Assembly: GCA_946965045.2 (NCBI GenBank)
Contig: OX337229.1
Span: 5,518,001 to 5,582,000 of the forward strand
DNA: 64,000 nt
Origin: Epithemia pelagica
Lineage: Eukaryota; Bacillariophyta; Bacillariophyceae; Surirellales; Surirellaceae
Direction of reading: 5' to 3'
Below the pieces are notes generated by a model that did no database searches, was not told the DNA's origin, and saw only the letters and a program-made list of their open reading frames with translations. Positions 30,701 through 42,400 of the stretch are shown here, one piece after another; position 1 is the first letter of the stretch; each line of letters begins with the position of its first letter. Position numbers and translations under genes: made by a program.

Positions 30701-33700
30701 TCACTGCGGACCACTTGTTTTCCAGTGCGCCGAAGAAGTACGGGGGAAGTGATAAGGCCGATAGACAGCATGATGAAGAGGCTCTTCATCAAGCGCTTCC
30801 AAGTGAGGCCTCGGACAACGCGCCTTCAAGATCTGCCGTCGTTGACGGTCGTGGACAAAATAGCATCAACTCCTCCCGACGGCCACCAAACAACGTACGA
30901 GGACTTGTAGCTTCAATCCAACAGCGTCGGAGTTTTTTGCGTTCATTGATGTCAAGAGGGCCCATTCGACAGTCACATGTACAGGGGCTGGCGGCGATGG
31001 AGGCAGTTGCAATGGGCATGCCGTCACATGGATACGGAATGGGTGATGCAGCATTTTCCCGTGCACGGAGCGATCAGGAAGATGCCCCGAGTGCGCCATG
31101 GGATGAATCAGCACACACTGGCAATGAGATAGACGAAGGTGGCTCCGCGGAGGAAGAGTGTTCAACTTCCATTGAGGAAAACTCTTTCCTTGACACTATC
31201 CGTCGAAAACGTGGTTTTGTGTCCTCGAAAAGTCGAGCGAGAACATCCGGTATGTCTCAACTGGTTTTCCAACGCCGATTGTTTGAACACGGTCTGTTGA
31301 CAAACTCTCCGGCTTGGACGAAAGCTCTGATTGATGATTTTGTTTCGAAGAGCTCCATGAGGCTATCGTCATTGTTGCGACACGCATCGGACGAGGAAGG
31401 AAAGTCTGCACTTTTTCTTGCGCTGTCTTTTGGATGTTCGAAAAAGGTTATTAAGTGTTTGCTCGCTGCTGGCGCCCAAGTGGGTGTCGAGGAAATCCGA
31501 CTATGCATTGGAACCAATATGCATGAAATTCTCTCTGTATTATTGCAGCATGGATCAATCCCTGATGATTTTGACATCGGGGAGTGCTCGGAGGAAGTCG
31601 CAGCCGTGGTAAATGCGGCGAAGAAACGCCAGGACGACATGGACCGTAAAATGAGGGAGAATGCGGGTAGTTTCATGGTTGATATTCTCCGGAAAATTTT
31701 GACGTTGGCTCTTCAAGCTCGTCGGCACCGTTCACCTAGACTCGACCTGTGCAGTAGAGTTATCTCAGAGATACTTGTTGGCAACGTCCTCTTGAAAGCG
31801 CTTCAAGAGGCACAGAAAGATACAAAAAAGACAGAATCGACAAAGGATGGATCAACTGGGACTGCTCCGGACGACAGTCTTTCTCTTATACATCCATCAG
31901 GGCTTCTGAATGCGCTCCCGGTGGCGATTCTTTCGGAAGCTCTGTTCGCTGACGCCGAAAATGCCACGAACTTCTTCTTGCTGTTGGAAGATTATCTTTG
32001 CAGCAAAGAAATGCCATATATCGCGGCCGGTCTGAATGCGCTTCTTTGTGCTCTCAAGCACTTCCCTCAGTTGCGGATATGTTCTGAAATGCATCGATAC
32101 GGCATGTTAAATCTCGCCGAATTCCATGACGAACTTGCCTCCAACAGGTGTGCCGAAATTCTGTCGCGGCAGTTGACGAAACGTCTTGAAGTCAGCCCGT
32201 CCTGTCCACCTGCTGGCCAACAGACTTCGTTCTTATCGCGTGAGAACATTGGCTCCGGTGTGGTCATGTGCCCACAGAAGCACCGGGCACTTTTGCATGT
32301 CACGAGGCATTCGTCATTTCGTTGTGACCTGTGTGGCTGTGGGGTTGACAGGGGCCGACCAATGCATGGTTGCCGTGAGTGTGATTGGGACGCTTGTGAG
32401 GATTGTACAGATCTTGTCGAAAGTGGCCTGTTGAAGTGTTCGACAATCCGCGAACTTGCTCTTGAGTGCAGAAAACTCCTGGCACATGACTGCTCTACAG
32501 AAAGTGAGACCACACATGACATATCAGGAACAATTGCCACACTCGCGCAAAATAGCAACATGGATATCGAGGCTGTTGCGGTGGCTCTCACGGAGCATGA
32601 CCACAACGCGGTTGAGGAACTGGCGCGGTTGCTAAGGTCTCCCGGGCAAGCGACAATGCATCAATTCTTGGAAACTTTGCTACCGGCCATACACAGCGCA
32701 TGTTTGGGCCGTTCCATAGGACATTCACCTGTAAATGGTGGGCACAAAAACAAGAAAGCCAAGGTAGGGAGGTTTTTTGACGACGAAAAAGACCTTGGGT
32801 CTTTATCCTCTTCCAAAAGATCCCAGTTCTGCTCTGAGATGGTTAACATGCTGATTCTTCAGCATGGGGAAAAGGAAACAAAACCCACGTCACTAGAGAG
32901 CCAACAAGAAACGGATACTAGTGAACGGGAGGCCGGCGCGATCGGAGAAAGCGAACTCCTTATTGCAAACAAATCTGGACCAACAGTTAGCGGAAGGGAA
33001 ATTTCATTCTATGCCGAATCTTCAGAATTGTTGAGAAGACTTCAGCAGATTCTCGCACTTCACGAAAGAGTATCTGTTTTTGGCAACCCACAGCGAAGGA
33101 AGCCTACAAGTGGTAGCAGCAACAGTAACGGTGCTGATCTCCAGGTTCTGACTGCGCCTTTGGAAATGGAATTGTTGCCGTCATCTTTCGGCGAACAAGT
33201 GCCTTGTGCCCGAAACCGATTGGTGTTTCAGGCGGAGCCGTTGCTGCCTCTATCTGAACTTGAACTCCACGTGATGCGATGTTGTGTTCCGCTAGATCCG
33301 GGGTATATTTCTTTTTGTCAAAGGTATGTATATTGCCTAACTTCGTATCTGTCGATGACACCACGGATCACACGTCTTAATTTTTCTTTGCTATAGTCTT
33401 TCGTGTGACAAAGCAGTGATCCTCGAGCGGTCAAAACGGAAATCGGGATCATGGACACTGTCGCAAGTCGTCAGTTTCGACGAGGTATCTGGTACACATG
33501 GATTATACAATGCTGTTGGATTTTGTGGTGAGCTCGTTAACGGGCAGCTACGTTTACAGCGCGAGTCCCCTGATATAACGGAAGTTGTGGTCTTTGAACC
33601 CAAGATTGTTCATGTGGCGTTGTCATCAAGGGAATATGTCATTCTTCACCGCAACAAAAATGGAAAAGCTCAGTCTACTTCTCGTCCGTTTAGTTCTACC

Positions 33701-36637
33701 GAAGGAACTGATATGTCTCGCCATATTGGTACAAGAGTAGAGTGTAACTCCGGCGATAGTGGAGACTGGGAACCTGTGACGATTGTCAAGTTTGAAGACG
33801 AGGGGACTTGGACCGTAGTTTGTGATGAAGGTATGGCCTTGACCCGAGTACCCGTTTCGTCTCTTCGTGGCCTCGGAACACCTGAGTCAGAAGCTGAAGA
33901 AGAGGATGTCCCCCTGAGAATGAGTAGTCCCTCTAGCCGTGGATTCCCAGGAGATTCCTTGGCTCGTGCGTTCCCTTTTTTTAGTGCAAGGCCGAGATCC
34001 GAAGACTCACGGGATTCTGAACAGTCGCAAAGGAGTATGACTGCGCTTAAGAGAAGTTGGTCCGCACTGTCCCTGGCTGAGGCATTGTCTCCTTTTGATC
34101 TTAGTCGTTCGGAATCGGACACGGAACGTAGTAGGTCAGATTCTGGGGTTGCGTTGTTCACTTGCAGAATCGGCGATGAACAGCTCGAAGTCGTCCCTGA
34201 CATATCTATTATCGAGTTACCTCCAAAGCTTGAAGTTCGATTCAATGCTTTCGAGAAGTTGCCTGGAATCGAATTTAACAATGCCGCAGAAATGACAATT
34301 GTTGGTGCTCTTCGGGTAATAAACGAACGCCGTCAAGATTGCGTTGATTATCAGCTCACTGGAAAACACAAACTCTTCTTTGGAGTTTCCCTTGTTCATA
34401 ACTCTCTCCAGTCGATGAGTGAGAACCACACCGAAGATCATAGAACATGCGTCACAAAAGAGCCGACCAAGGTTCCAGATTGGGATGCACTAACAGTTAC
34501 TCCTATGAAAGAAGACCCTGTGCGACGGACAAGGCAGTTGAGTGGCCAGTCACGTGTGTCTGATGACATTGACACCATCGCTGATTTGTGCGAAGGTCTA
34601 AATGATGTTTGCGTCCAATGCATGGAAGTGATAGATGTTCTCTCTGCAGCATCGGGATACAATAACTCGTCACGTGACCGACATTCAAAGGGCTCTGCGT
34701 TCGCGAACGACACTCTATCTAAAAAGCTTCTGTCTTATTTGGAAGACCCCCTTGCTGTGGTTGGTGGTGTTCTGCCGGAGTGGTGTATAAAGGCTCCTTC
34801 CTTCGCTCCACGGGTGTTCACGTACGATGCTCGGAAAGCTCTTTTGGACTCATCTGCGTTTGGTGTGTCGAGAAGCACATTCAGGCAACAAGAATCCAAA
34901 ATCAACGTTGGCAAACTACGGCAGAGGATGGCTTCCCTGCGTGGGCGAGCAGTGGAGCTTGTTGGAGAAGCTTTCTCCGGAGGAGCAGAAGATCCAACAG
35001 CGCTCCAACTTCAAGCAGATGAACTTTATGGAATGGAAGAAGCTCTTGCATCGAGAGTCCGAGCGCTTTTTAGAGCAGCAGGATGGCAAGAGCATTCGCT
35101 TGAAGTTGCAAAGGCGGCAGTGCGACGCGGATCTCTGTTAGACGATGCGGCATTGGTCATGAAACAGTATGCAACGGACAAAAGGGTGATCCGAAGGCGT
35201 TTAGAGGTTCGATTTGATGGAGAGTCAGGTTTTGATGCCGCCGCAGGGGATGAAGCTGGGGTTACCCGGGGATTTTACGCTGATGTTGCAGAGGCACTTC
35301 TCTCCTCTGAGACAGTGGCTGGAATTCATTGCTCATCCATGTGCTCCCAGGAACATTCGATATCTGTGTCAAAGGAAAAAAGCCAACCCATGGATATAGA
35401 AGATCTGACTGGCGAGAAATCGAAGTTACCCCTTTGGATTCCTGACATGGACTCATCCTCTCAGGTTGTCATTCCGACGCCCCGCGCTGATGAACGCAGT
35501 GCGCCGGGCCTGTTCCCTCGCCCATTGCCCTCTTACCACCCACAGATGGAGGAGATCACCGAAAAGTTTAGGTTCATGGGTCGGCTTTTTGCCGCCGCGA
35601 TGCGTGATGGATTCATGTTTCCTCTCCCACTGAGCTCTTCGTTCCTAAAGCTTGTTCAGCACTGTGTCGACGAAACTGGTGCAGAGAAGGCAAAAGATGC
35701 AGAGGAAATTGTTTCGACTTCGGCTGACCTCCCACGACCCGGGTTCTTGGGAGGTGAGATCTACGCAGCAGAAGCCTACATTTGCCGGGCGTTGGATAAA
35801 GTCGAAGGGTCCGACCCGCCACTCCCCCGCCCTGAACTCCTAAAGAAATACAGCGATATTGCAAGCGACAAGAACTTTGCCCGGATTGCCTTTGGCAAAA
35901 CATATGATTGCTCATTTGATGAATACTTCCAGGACAAGGTGTTTGTCGATCCTCTCGACCCAGGTCAAGATGAGAATGCCGTGCCTCTTTGTCCCAAGGG
36001 CTCTCAAACCAGTGTAACCGTGTACAATGTCCAGGAATGGGTCCATCTCGCCAAGCGATTTGTCCTCCACGATGGGGTGATTGCCCAGGCCCGGGCCTTT
36101 CGACAGGGGGTGGATGACTTTTTCCCATCGCGATATCTTCTTCTCTTTACTCCAGAAGAGTTGCAGCATGATGTTTGTGGTGTTGGCGACAATGTGGAAG
36201 AATGGGATGAAAGTGCGGTTCGTAAAATATTCAAGCTGGATGGTGGCAAGGGTGCAGCCGAAGCGTTGGTGGCCGTCGCTGCCATGGGCGGAGAAGGTGG
36301 TGCGGCATTAAGTCGACGATTTGGTCCTTCTTCCCCCACTATTTCCTATCTGGTCAAGGCGTTGCTGGAAGCAACGCCGCAGCAGCGAAGGCAGTTTCTG
36401 AGCTTTGTGACCAGTGTCCCCATTGTGACTCCGGGTCGCATTGAAGTGGTTCCCATTGTGTCACCCTCGGGCGATTTTCTCCCTCTTCGTGATCCAGGCT
36501 GTTTACCTCGTGCGAATACATGTGCACGACGATTGTATCTCCCCAAGTTTGAGGATTATGACTCCTTTTCCAAAGTACTGTGGGCGGTCGTACGAGAAGA
36601 GTCCAAATTTAAGGGCTTTTTTGAATGGCGAGGCTGA
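27774..36637 (+). CDS. Giant HECT E3 ubiquitin ligase with RanBP2 finger, SPRY and ZZ-type domains
   Basis: Four exons: 27774-27900, 28285-29863, 29919-33323 and 33397-36637. Introns are 384, 55 and 73 bp; all joins keep phase and give 2783 residues. Exon 1 alone encodes a RanBP2-type zinc finger (W17, C19, C22, C34, C37). A SPRY domain lies at about 248-400 (FFWGIEDGGNKYEGA, LDARSLTFWRNDVLLGTL). A basic SH3-like module spans the exon 2/3 junction at about 527-610. Ankyrin-like helices are near 1050-1117, and a ZZ/DC1-type Cys-His finger near 1352-1400 (CDLCGCGVDRGRPMHGC). The HECT domain fills about 2306-2783, with FRFMGRLFAAAMRDG and the catalytic C2746 in RANTCARRLYLPKF. It would take ubiquitin from an E2 on that Cys and pass it to substrates. 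Substrates are unknown. Confidence 0.93.
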
Positions 36638-36910
36638 GAGTACTGGCCATGTGTGTTCTGTTACTGCTGCTGCTTATAGTTTTGTACACGAAAGCACCTG
36701 ATCATAGAACACTTGATTATAGCAATAGAACAAACTCTGTAGCCATGTGGATCTTTTCAGTGTCGGTGCCACATCCTACCCATACTGTCCTAGAATCAAA
36801 ACGTGTGTATGCAAAAGAGGAGCAACAAGAAACTTTTGGAAAAACCTACTACTAGCATTATGGACAGTTTACAAGAAGGGACCTTACAGGACGACCATGA
36901 TTTGATTGCG

Positions 36911-37801
36911 CTATTCCTTGTTCTCGTTGGTCTGCTTGTCATTCTTGTCCTTCTTCTCGGGAGGATACCAGGCCGACAAGAGTGCCGTCCAAGCAATGGA
37001 TGTCAAGAGGACGACATTGAGTCGATGTCGGACGGGCACAAATCGAAAATTGAGGAGTTGGACGGGAATCCAAAAGACCCATTGCGCCTTTTGCGTTTCC
37101 CACAACACGTCTTGGATGCGTTGAACAATTTGGGTCGGCGTCAGTCCTTGCATGGCTCCCATGGCACCATGATACATGGAATTGGAGACCCAACTCCAAT
37201 AGACAAATTGTTCCATAAAGGCTTTGAAAATGGGAACACTGAGTCCACCGGTAATACCCGATCGGACCGTCAACCATTCCAAAAAGTTGTAATGCAAATG
37301 TGCCGTGGGAGCATGCAGGGCAAAGCCAAAAATCACGGCACGTCCCGTACGGGGCCAATCGTAGTCGTCCCACAGTTGAGAAGAACTTTGTGGTTCGTCG
37401 TCGTTCGTCTTGGTGGTGTTGACAAGACGGACGGCATGGGGCATGACTTGTGCCACCACATCGCCCAATCCCCACAAAAAGGCACCCGTCACCATTTTGG
37501 TAAAGACGGGTCGAGCACTCAACTGTTCTTCGTACCATTCCATAAAGGACTTTTTGCTTTCCTGATTGTTGCTGGCCTTGGTCGAAAAGGGCAGTTTGGT
37601 ATTGGGAGGACGTCGACTCCATGTGGATGGATGATAGGGATGCAGTTGTTGAAAGAACGGCGGTCTCGACAAGGGACGAGCCACAGTCGACTGGTTCCCC
37701 AGGATGAGTGGTGCCGCTGCCGTTCTACTAGATCCAAGAACCATTCGTTGAGACATCATTGTAGAACTCAAAGAGGGACGACCAAGTGTATGCGCCAACA
37801 T
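36911..37801 (-). CDS. Mpv17/PMP22-family inner-membrane protein
   Basis: A 296-residue intronless frame from the ATG at 37801. The first ~80 residues are basic and Ser/Pro-rich, suiting a mitochondrial or plastid presequence. The family core follows: WYEEQLSARPVFTKMVTGAFLWGLGDVVAQ, then DWPRTGRAVIFGFALHAPTAHLHYNFLEW, and the C-terminal signature WVFWIPVQLLNFRFVPVRHR-like block ending in the last membrane helix (WTALLSAWYP). About four membrane helices are expected. Mpv17 relatives form channels or aid metabolite balance in the inner mitochondrial or peroxisomal membrane. It is tail-to-tail with the HECT gene (273 bp apart). Confidence 0.9.
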   Translation of the reverse strand: MLAHTLGRPSLSSTMMSQRMVLGSSRTAAAPLILGNQSTVARPLSRPPFFQQLHPYHPSTWSRRPPNTKLPFSTKASNNQESKKSFMEWYEEQLSARPVFTKMVTGAFLWGLGDVVAQVMPHAVRLVNTTKTNDDEPQSSSQLWDDYDWPRTGRAVIFGFALHAPTAHLHYNFLEWLTVRSGITGGLSVPIFKAFMEQFVYWSWVSNSMYHGAMGAMQGLTPTQIVQRIQDVLWETQKAQWVFWIPVQLLNFRFVPVRHRLNVVLLTSIAWTALLSAWYPPEKKDKNDKQTNENKE

Positions 37802-38446
37802 GATTTTGATGACGCTGTTTCGTCTCGATCAACACCAACAAGGAGAATCGATCCAAGAAACTGGGTGCGCGCTATTCCTTCTCGTTGACTGACAGACTGC
37901 CGACTTGCTTGCCACTTCTCGTCAATGACAATCCAGATAAAAGACCTTCCCTCTTCTTGTCTTGGATCTCTACAAAAGACTGTCTTTGGTTTTCGACAAA
38001 GCGAAGGCCTTTTGGATGCGGGTGGGTGTCGTCGTCTCTCTAGACCCACCGTCGTTTTTGTTCTTTGGTGTGTCACGCAGGTTGTTGGCACTTTGGAAGA
38101 ACACATGCGACAGCACTGTGACAGACAATTCAACCAATGCTTGGATGGTGGTGGCGGTCGCGGCTCTTTGCTATGGTAACTATGTGCGATAGCTATGTAG
38201 AGTCCCCCTCCAAGGCAGTGGCGTGGATCTAGGTAGGCGTGGTGTGAACAAAACGACACGAGATGAATGCAACATCTGGCTAGTTTTGGAGGAACACTTC
38301 TATCGCTAGGAAGTTAAATCAAAGGCCTCCAGCCAAAAACAGATATGATCAAAGGACGCGAAACAAGACATGAAGTGTTCCAATCAACGCTAAGCCTTTT
38401 TCAACATCTCTCAGTGCCGTGATGTTGGTTCCATTTCAGTCTATTC
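37802..38446. other. Intergenic stretch upstream of the Mpv17-family gene
   Basis: 645 bp between the Mpv17-family start and the stop of the next minus-strand gene. Overlapping frames on both strands (37768-38259 minus, 37925-38192 plus) have no motif and conflict. It should include the Mpv17 promoter and the 3' UTR of the DCC gene. Confidence 0.5.
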
Positions 38447-39154
38447 TTATTGTTTCTCCATGACAACGGCAGGAGTACATCGATTATCATCACAGTTTGC
38501 GGCCGCGGCCTGTTTGGCACCCTCCAATTCTTTTTTGGCCTCGTAGGCTTCCACCAAGGCGTTCACTGTACTTCCCCTTGTCAACAAGGTACGATACTTG
38601 GCAAAAATATCGTACAAGATATTGGCCAGTTGTTGAAAGCCGGGAACACGAGTGATTTGAAACAACCAACCCAATTGGACTTGTTGGTAGGCCTTTTCAA
38701 AGACGGGGACTCCCACCATGATGTCACCGGCTGGTGTTACGGCATGCATACTCGACATGCCCACAGCATAGGAAATGCCTCCATTGCGGGGATCCGATTC
38801 GTCGTACAAACCTCCTTCCAAATCAGTAAAGCGCAATTTCGGTTGACCATTCAATCGGACATCTCGTTGACGCAAAAAGTCAATCTCCAACTTGCAAACG
38901 TTGCATTTGGAATCGTAAATGACATTGAGCTCTTCTGGAAACAAACGACTTGTTTCATCCTGCTTCGTGGATGGTTCGATCTTCTGGGACGTGGAGCTCA
39001 TTTGCATAGAACTGGTGGTATAAATGGGCAACGGACGAGACCCTAGCACCCGGCGATTGGATGTTCGCGCAACGAGTCCAAAGGCACTTGTGGTATTCGA
39101 ATGACTGGATCCTCCCAGAAAGGTCAACACGTACACAGCATTCAGTCTCTTCAT
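38447..39154 (-). CDS. DCC-family (DUF393) thiol oxidoreductase, probably plastid-targeted
   Basis: A 235-residue intronless frame from the ATG at 39154. The opening MKRLNAVYVLTFLGG is signal-peptide-like and is followed by TTSAFGLVARTSNRR, a Ser-Ala-Phe site and basic Ser-rich stretch of the type that sends diatom proteins to the plastid. The DCC domain starts at LNVIYDSKCNVCKLEIDFLR, with the redox pair C84 and C87. It continues through GGISYAVGMSSMHAVTPAGDIMVGVPVF and YRTLLTRG. DCC proteins are predicted thiol-disulfide oxidoreductases related to thioredoxins. The substrate is unknown. The Cys-containing tail (NCDDNRCTP) is unusual and could be a second metal or redox site. Confidence 0.85.
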   Translation of the reverse strand: MKRLNAVYVLTFLGGSSHSNTTSAFGLVARTSNRRVLGSRPLPIYTTSSMQMSSTSQKIEPSTKQDETSRLFPEELNVIYDSKCNVCKLEIDFLRQRDVRLNGQPKLRFTDLEGGLYDESDPRNGGISYAVGMSSMHAVTPAGDIMVGVPVFEKAYQQVQLGWLFQITRVPGFQQLANILYDIFAKYRTLLTRGSTVNALVEAYEAKKELEGAKQAAAANCDDNRCTPAVVMEKQ

Positions 39155-39472
39155 TGCCCCAACAACCCTTGTGATGTGGGCAAAGGACAACAAGAATTGA
39201 GACGACACACTAGGTAGTCTTTCAATGAATCAACGTGATGCGTTCGCCATGGTAAACGAAATTTGTGTCTGACTCATCTTCGTCCGCCATTCATCCGCGA
39301 TACACGAGCGACTAAAAGCGACTGAAAGCATCTCCGGAGTCCTGAGTCCTGAGGTGCGGGAATGTTTTAGGCCACTCATCTCGAACAAAAGTACTCCTAG
39401 GAGTAGGAGTATGACATGTATTCTTTAGCGTTTGAATAAAGTTACATAAAGAAGAGGGAATCTCCTCTCCAC
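39155..39472. other. Intergenic spacer
   Basis: 318 bp between two minus-strand genes, holding the promoter of the DCC-family gene and the 3' UTR of the next. A short CTAGGAGTA-type duplication occurs near 39395-39410. No gene is seen. Confidence 0.5.
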
Positions 39473-42400
39473 TTATACGACGAGACGTCGACTGGACGAT
39501 CCGCTGCGGCGGTCTCTACTCGATGGGCGCCGGGGAACCGGATCGTCGCCGTGGAAGGGTGGAGGGGGTGGTGGTTCCGGGCTGTAGGCTCGTTCCCGGT
39601 GACTGATGGGAGGAGGTGGGGGATCCGGACTGTCGGGACACTCATCGGGGCTCGTTGTAGAACGCGATTGCCGCCGAGATTGGGGCTCTTCACTGGCGGG
39701 AAGAGACGGGTTAAAGAATTGGTTTTCGGCCTTGGACAGCTCGGACAAGAAACTGTTCCATACACTCGTGGATGAGGTCGTATTCTTGGCAGAGTTTTCG
39801 CTTGCTACCGAATGACGATCGGGAGAATCGGACGACGATCGGCGATCGAGCGACTCTGCGGAGGGCTCTCGCTGGACCCGATCCCTCCTCCCGGATATGT
39901 TTGGCATGGCCAGCCGAGAAGGAGGATTGCGCCGGTATTCGGGTTCCTTGTCATCGGGTTCCGTTTCACTGGCACTGGCTGTGGCATCGGATTCATACTG
40001 TGGAAGGAGTCGATCCATTTGTCGACTGCGTCGCGAAAAGAGACCTGCCCGGCTTTGATAGGCTGGGGCGGATCCCACATGCACCGTGGCCCCGCGCGGC
40101 GAGTTTGTCGAGTCCGCTTCTTCGTACATGAGATCTCGTCCTCGGGATTCGGTAGACGTGATACTTTTGGTTGGAGATGAGCTGCGTTCCATCATCTCGT
40201 CAGCTGGTGAGTAGCTACGTCTGGTAAGCATTGGGGCTGGTTGGCGACGGACTCCACGAGAAGCCAGGTAATGTGCCCCTGGTCCCGAAGCGGATTTTTG
40301 AGATCCGTCATCCGACTTAATGGACATGACACTACCACCGCCGGGGGGAGACAGTGGAACAAAGCGCTTTTGTTGTATCTTGTCCGATTTCTGTGACTTG
40401 ACACTGTTTCCGCCTCCCGGAGAAATGGTGTGGGCAACCGTGCTTCCTTCCAGATACAAGGAGCTGTCGACGGAAAGGAGGTCTGACGGTGACGCCGCTG
40501 TATTGACGGAAGGAGATGCCACGTATCTCCCCGAGGGGGTCCGTGTGTAGTAGAATTTCTCCATGGAGGGTGAGGCAGGCGGTGTTGCCATCTGTGAAGC
40601 AGGAGGGTTGTTCTTTCGTGCGTTTCCTCGTGAATTCGAGCGGATAATTCCCGGTTCCTCTTCATCGTCCGGCATGTCCGCAGAAGGTGGAGTTGCATTC
40701 GAGCCAGGAGACTCTAGGATTGCCGAGATGCCACTTTCGGGAACAATTTTGGATTCATCAATGCCACTGGTTTCGGATCTGCGATCGAAACTGGGAGTAC
40801 TGGTTTGGGTTTGGCGATCGAAACTGGGCGTATTGGTTTCGGTTGTGCGATGAACACTGGGAGTACTGGTTTCGGTTGTGCGATCAAAACTCGGAGTACT
40901 GGCTTTTGTTTTGCGATCAAAACTGGGAGTACTACTTTCGTCCTTCTTGTTCGATGAAAAGAGGGCCGCACGCAACGACATGACTTCGGCAAACCATCGA
41001 CTGTGATTATCCGGGGCCGCCGCCGGTGGTGGGGCCGAATTGGCAACCGGTGCCGGAGACGACTCTGCCTGTTGTGGCAAGGAAGGTAGAAACTGCACGG
41101 CGGGAACCTCATCGTTGGTCGTCGTGGTCATGCTGGTGGAGGGTGGCGACACGGGTGGTGTACTTTGGACAAAGGAACTTTCGCAATAGGTTTCCCCTTG
41201 TGTGTATCCTTGTTCCATGGCTTCCAGGCTAATTTCGAACCCCGATTCCTCGGCATCCGAACCATTGTCAAAACTGCCGTCCATTTCTTCATGTTCCGAC
41301 TCAGAAATGGACCCCAGTGTGACATTTCCTCCATTGCGTCGACGTGACGCCCGTCGCCGATTCTTGCGTTGACTCTTTTTGGACGACGACGACGACGACA
41401 AGACTTGTGCCGCCGCCAGTGCTTCGGGTTGGGCATTCAAATCATTCAAGGTTTCTTCTTCCTCCAGTCGCATTTCTTCTTCATAAATTTTCTTGTTGGA
41501 CAACCAATTCTTTTTGACTTCCAATTCTCGTTTGTGCGCGCGTTCCTGTTCTTGCTTTTCACCCACCCGTTTTCTCCGCACCATGTAAAAGGCTCCCAAC
41601 ACGGCACAAAACAAGACGGCTGCCGCAACTCCCAGTGCTACCGCCAAGAGGCCCAAGGAATCACTGGAACTGGAAGTGGACCCGGAATCGGCCCCCAGTC
41701 CCGACGCGGACGACGACGAGTCGGGCGATGTGGAAGGGGCACTCGTGGGTACCAACGACGACGACGGTGACGATACAGGAGCCGTGGGTGGACGAGAAGG
41801 AGCCACCGTGGGAGGCAGGGTTGCCACGGGAGGATTGGATGGCATGGCGGTGATTGTGGGTGACCCGGTTGTGGGAGTTGCCGAAGGCGACCGAGAGGGT
41901 ACCGCCGAAGGCTCAAGGGAGGGCCTGGTCGTTGGGAGCGACGACGGTTGTGACGAGGGGGCTCGGGTTTGGCCATCCCCGACTTGCAAGGTGGTGACAC
42001 TTCCAGTTTCGGTTACATAGACGACATAGGCTCCATTGGGCGACACGGCAAAATCGGCCAAGACAGAGGCCGGGTCGGAGTTCGGGTCGGAGGTTCCACC
42101 ACATTGAGACTGAGTCGTAGTCACCATGGCATCAAGGGAGAGGACCGTTGGATCCAGTAGTCCTTGACAATTGGCGGCATAGGCCAGAGTGGGAGTCCTG
42201 GGGGAATCAAAATCGACCAAGACTTGTCGCAAAATTCCGGCTTCCGTGACATGGTAGACAATCCATTGTTCCTTGTCAGGGTCGGGAATGACAATGGGAG
42301 CGGCCGCATGACTGGATCCCGTGTCAATGGTCCAGGCAGCTCCATTGCCATCACTGCCCGACAAGTCATAGGCCAATAAATTACTCTCCAAATCCGGCAC

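Noticed and set aside
37768-38259. 163-codon minus frame upstream of the Mpv17-family gene
   Set aside because: Overlaps the Mpv17 start in another frame and reads as random, Ser/His/Arg-rich sequence.
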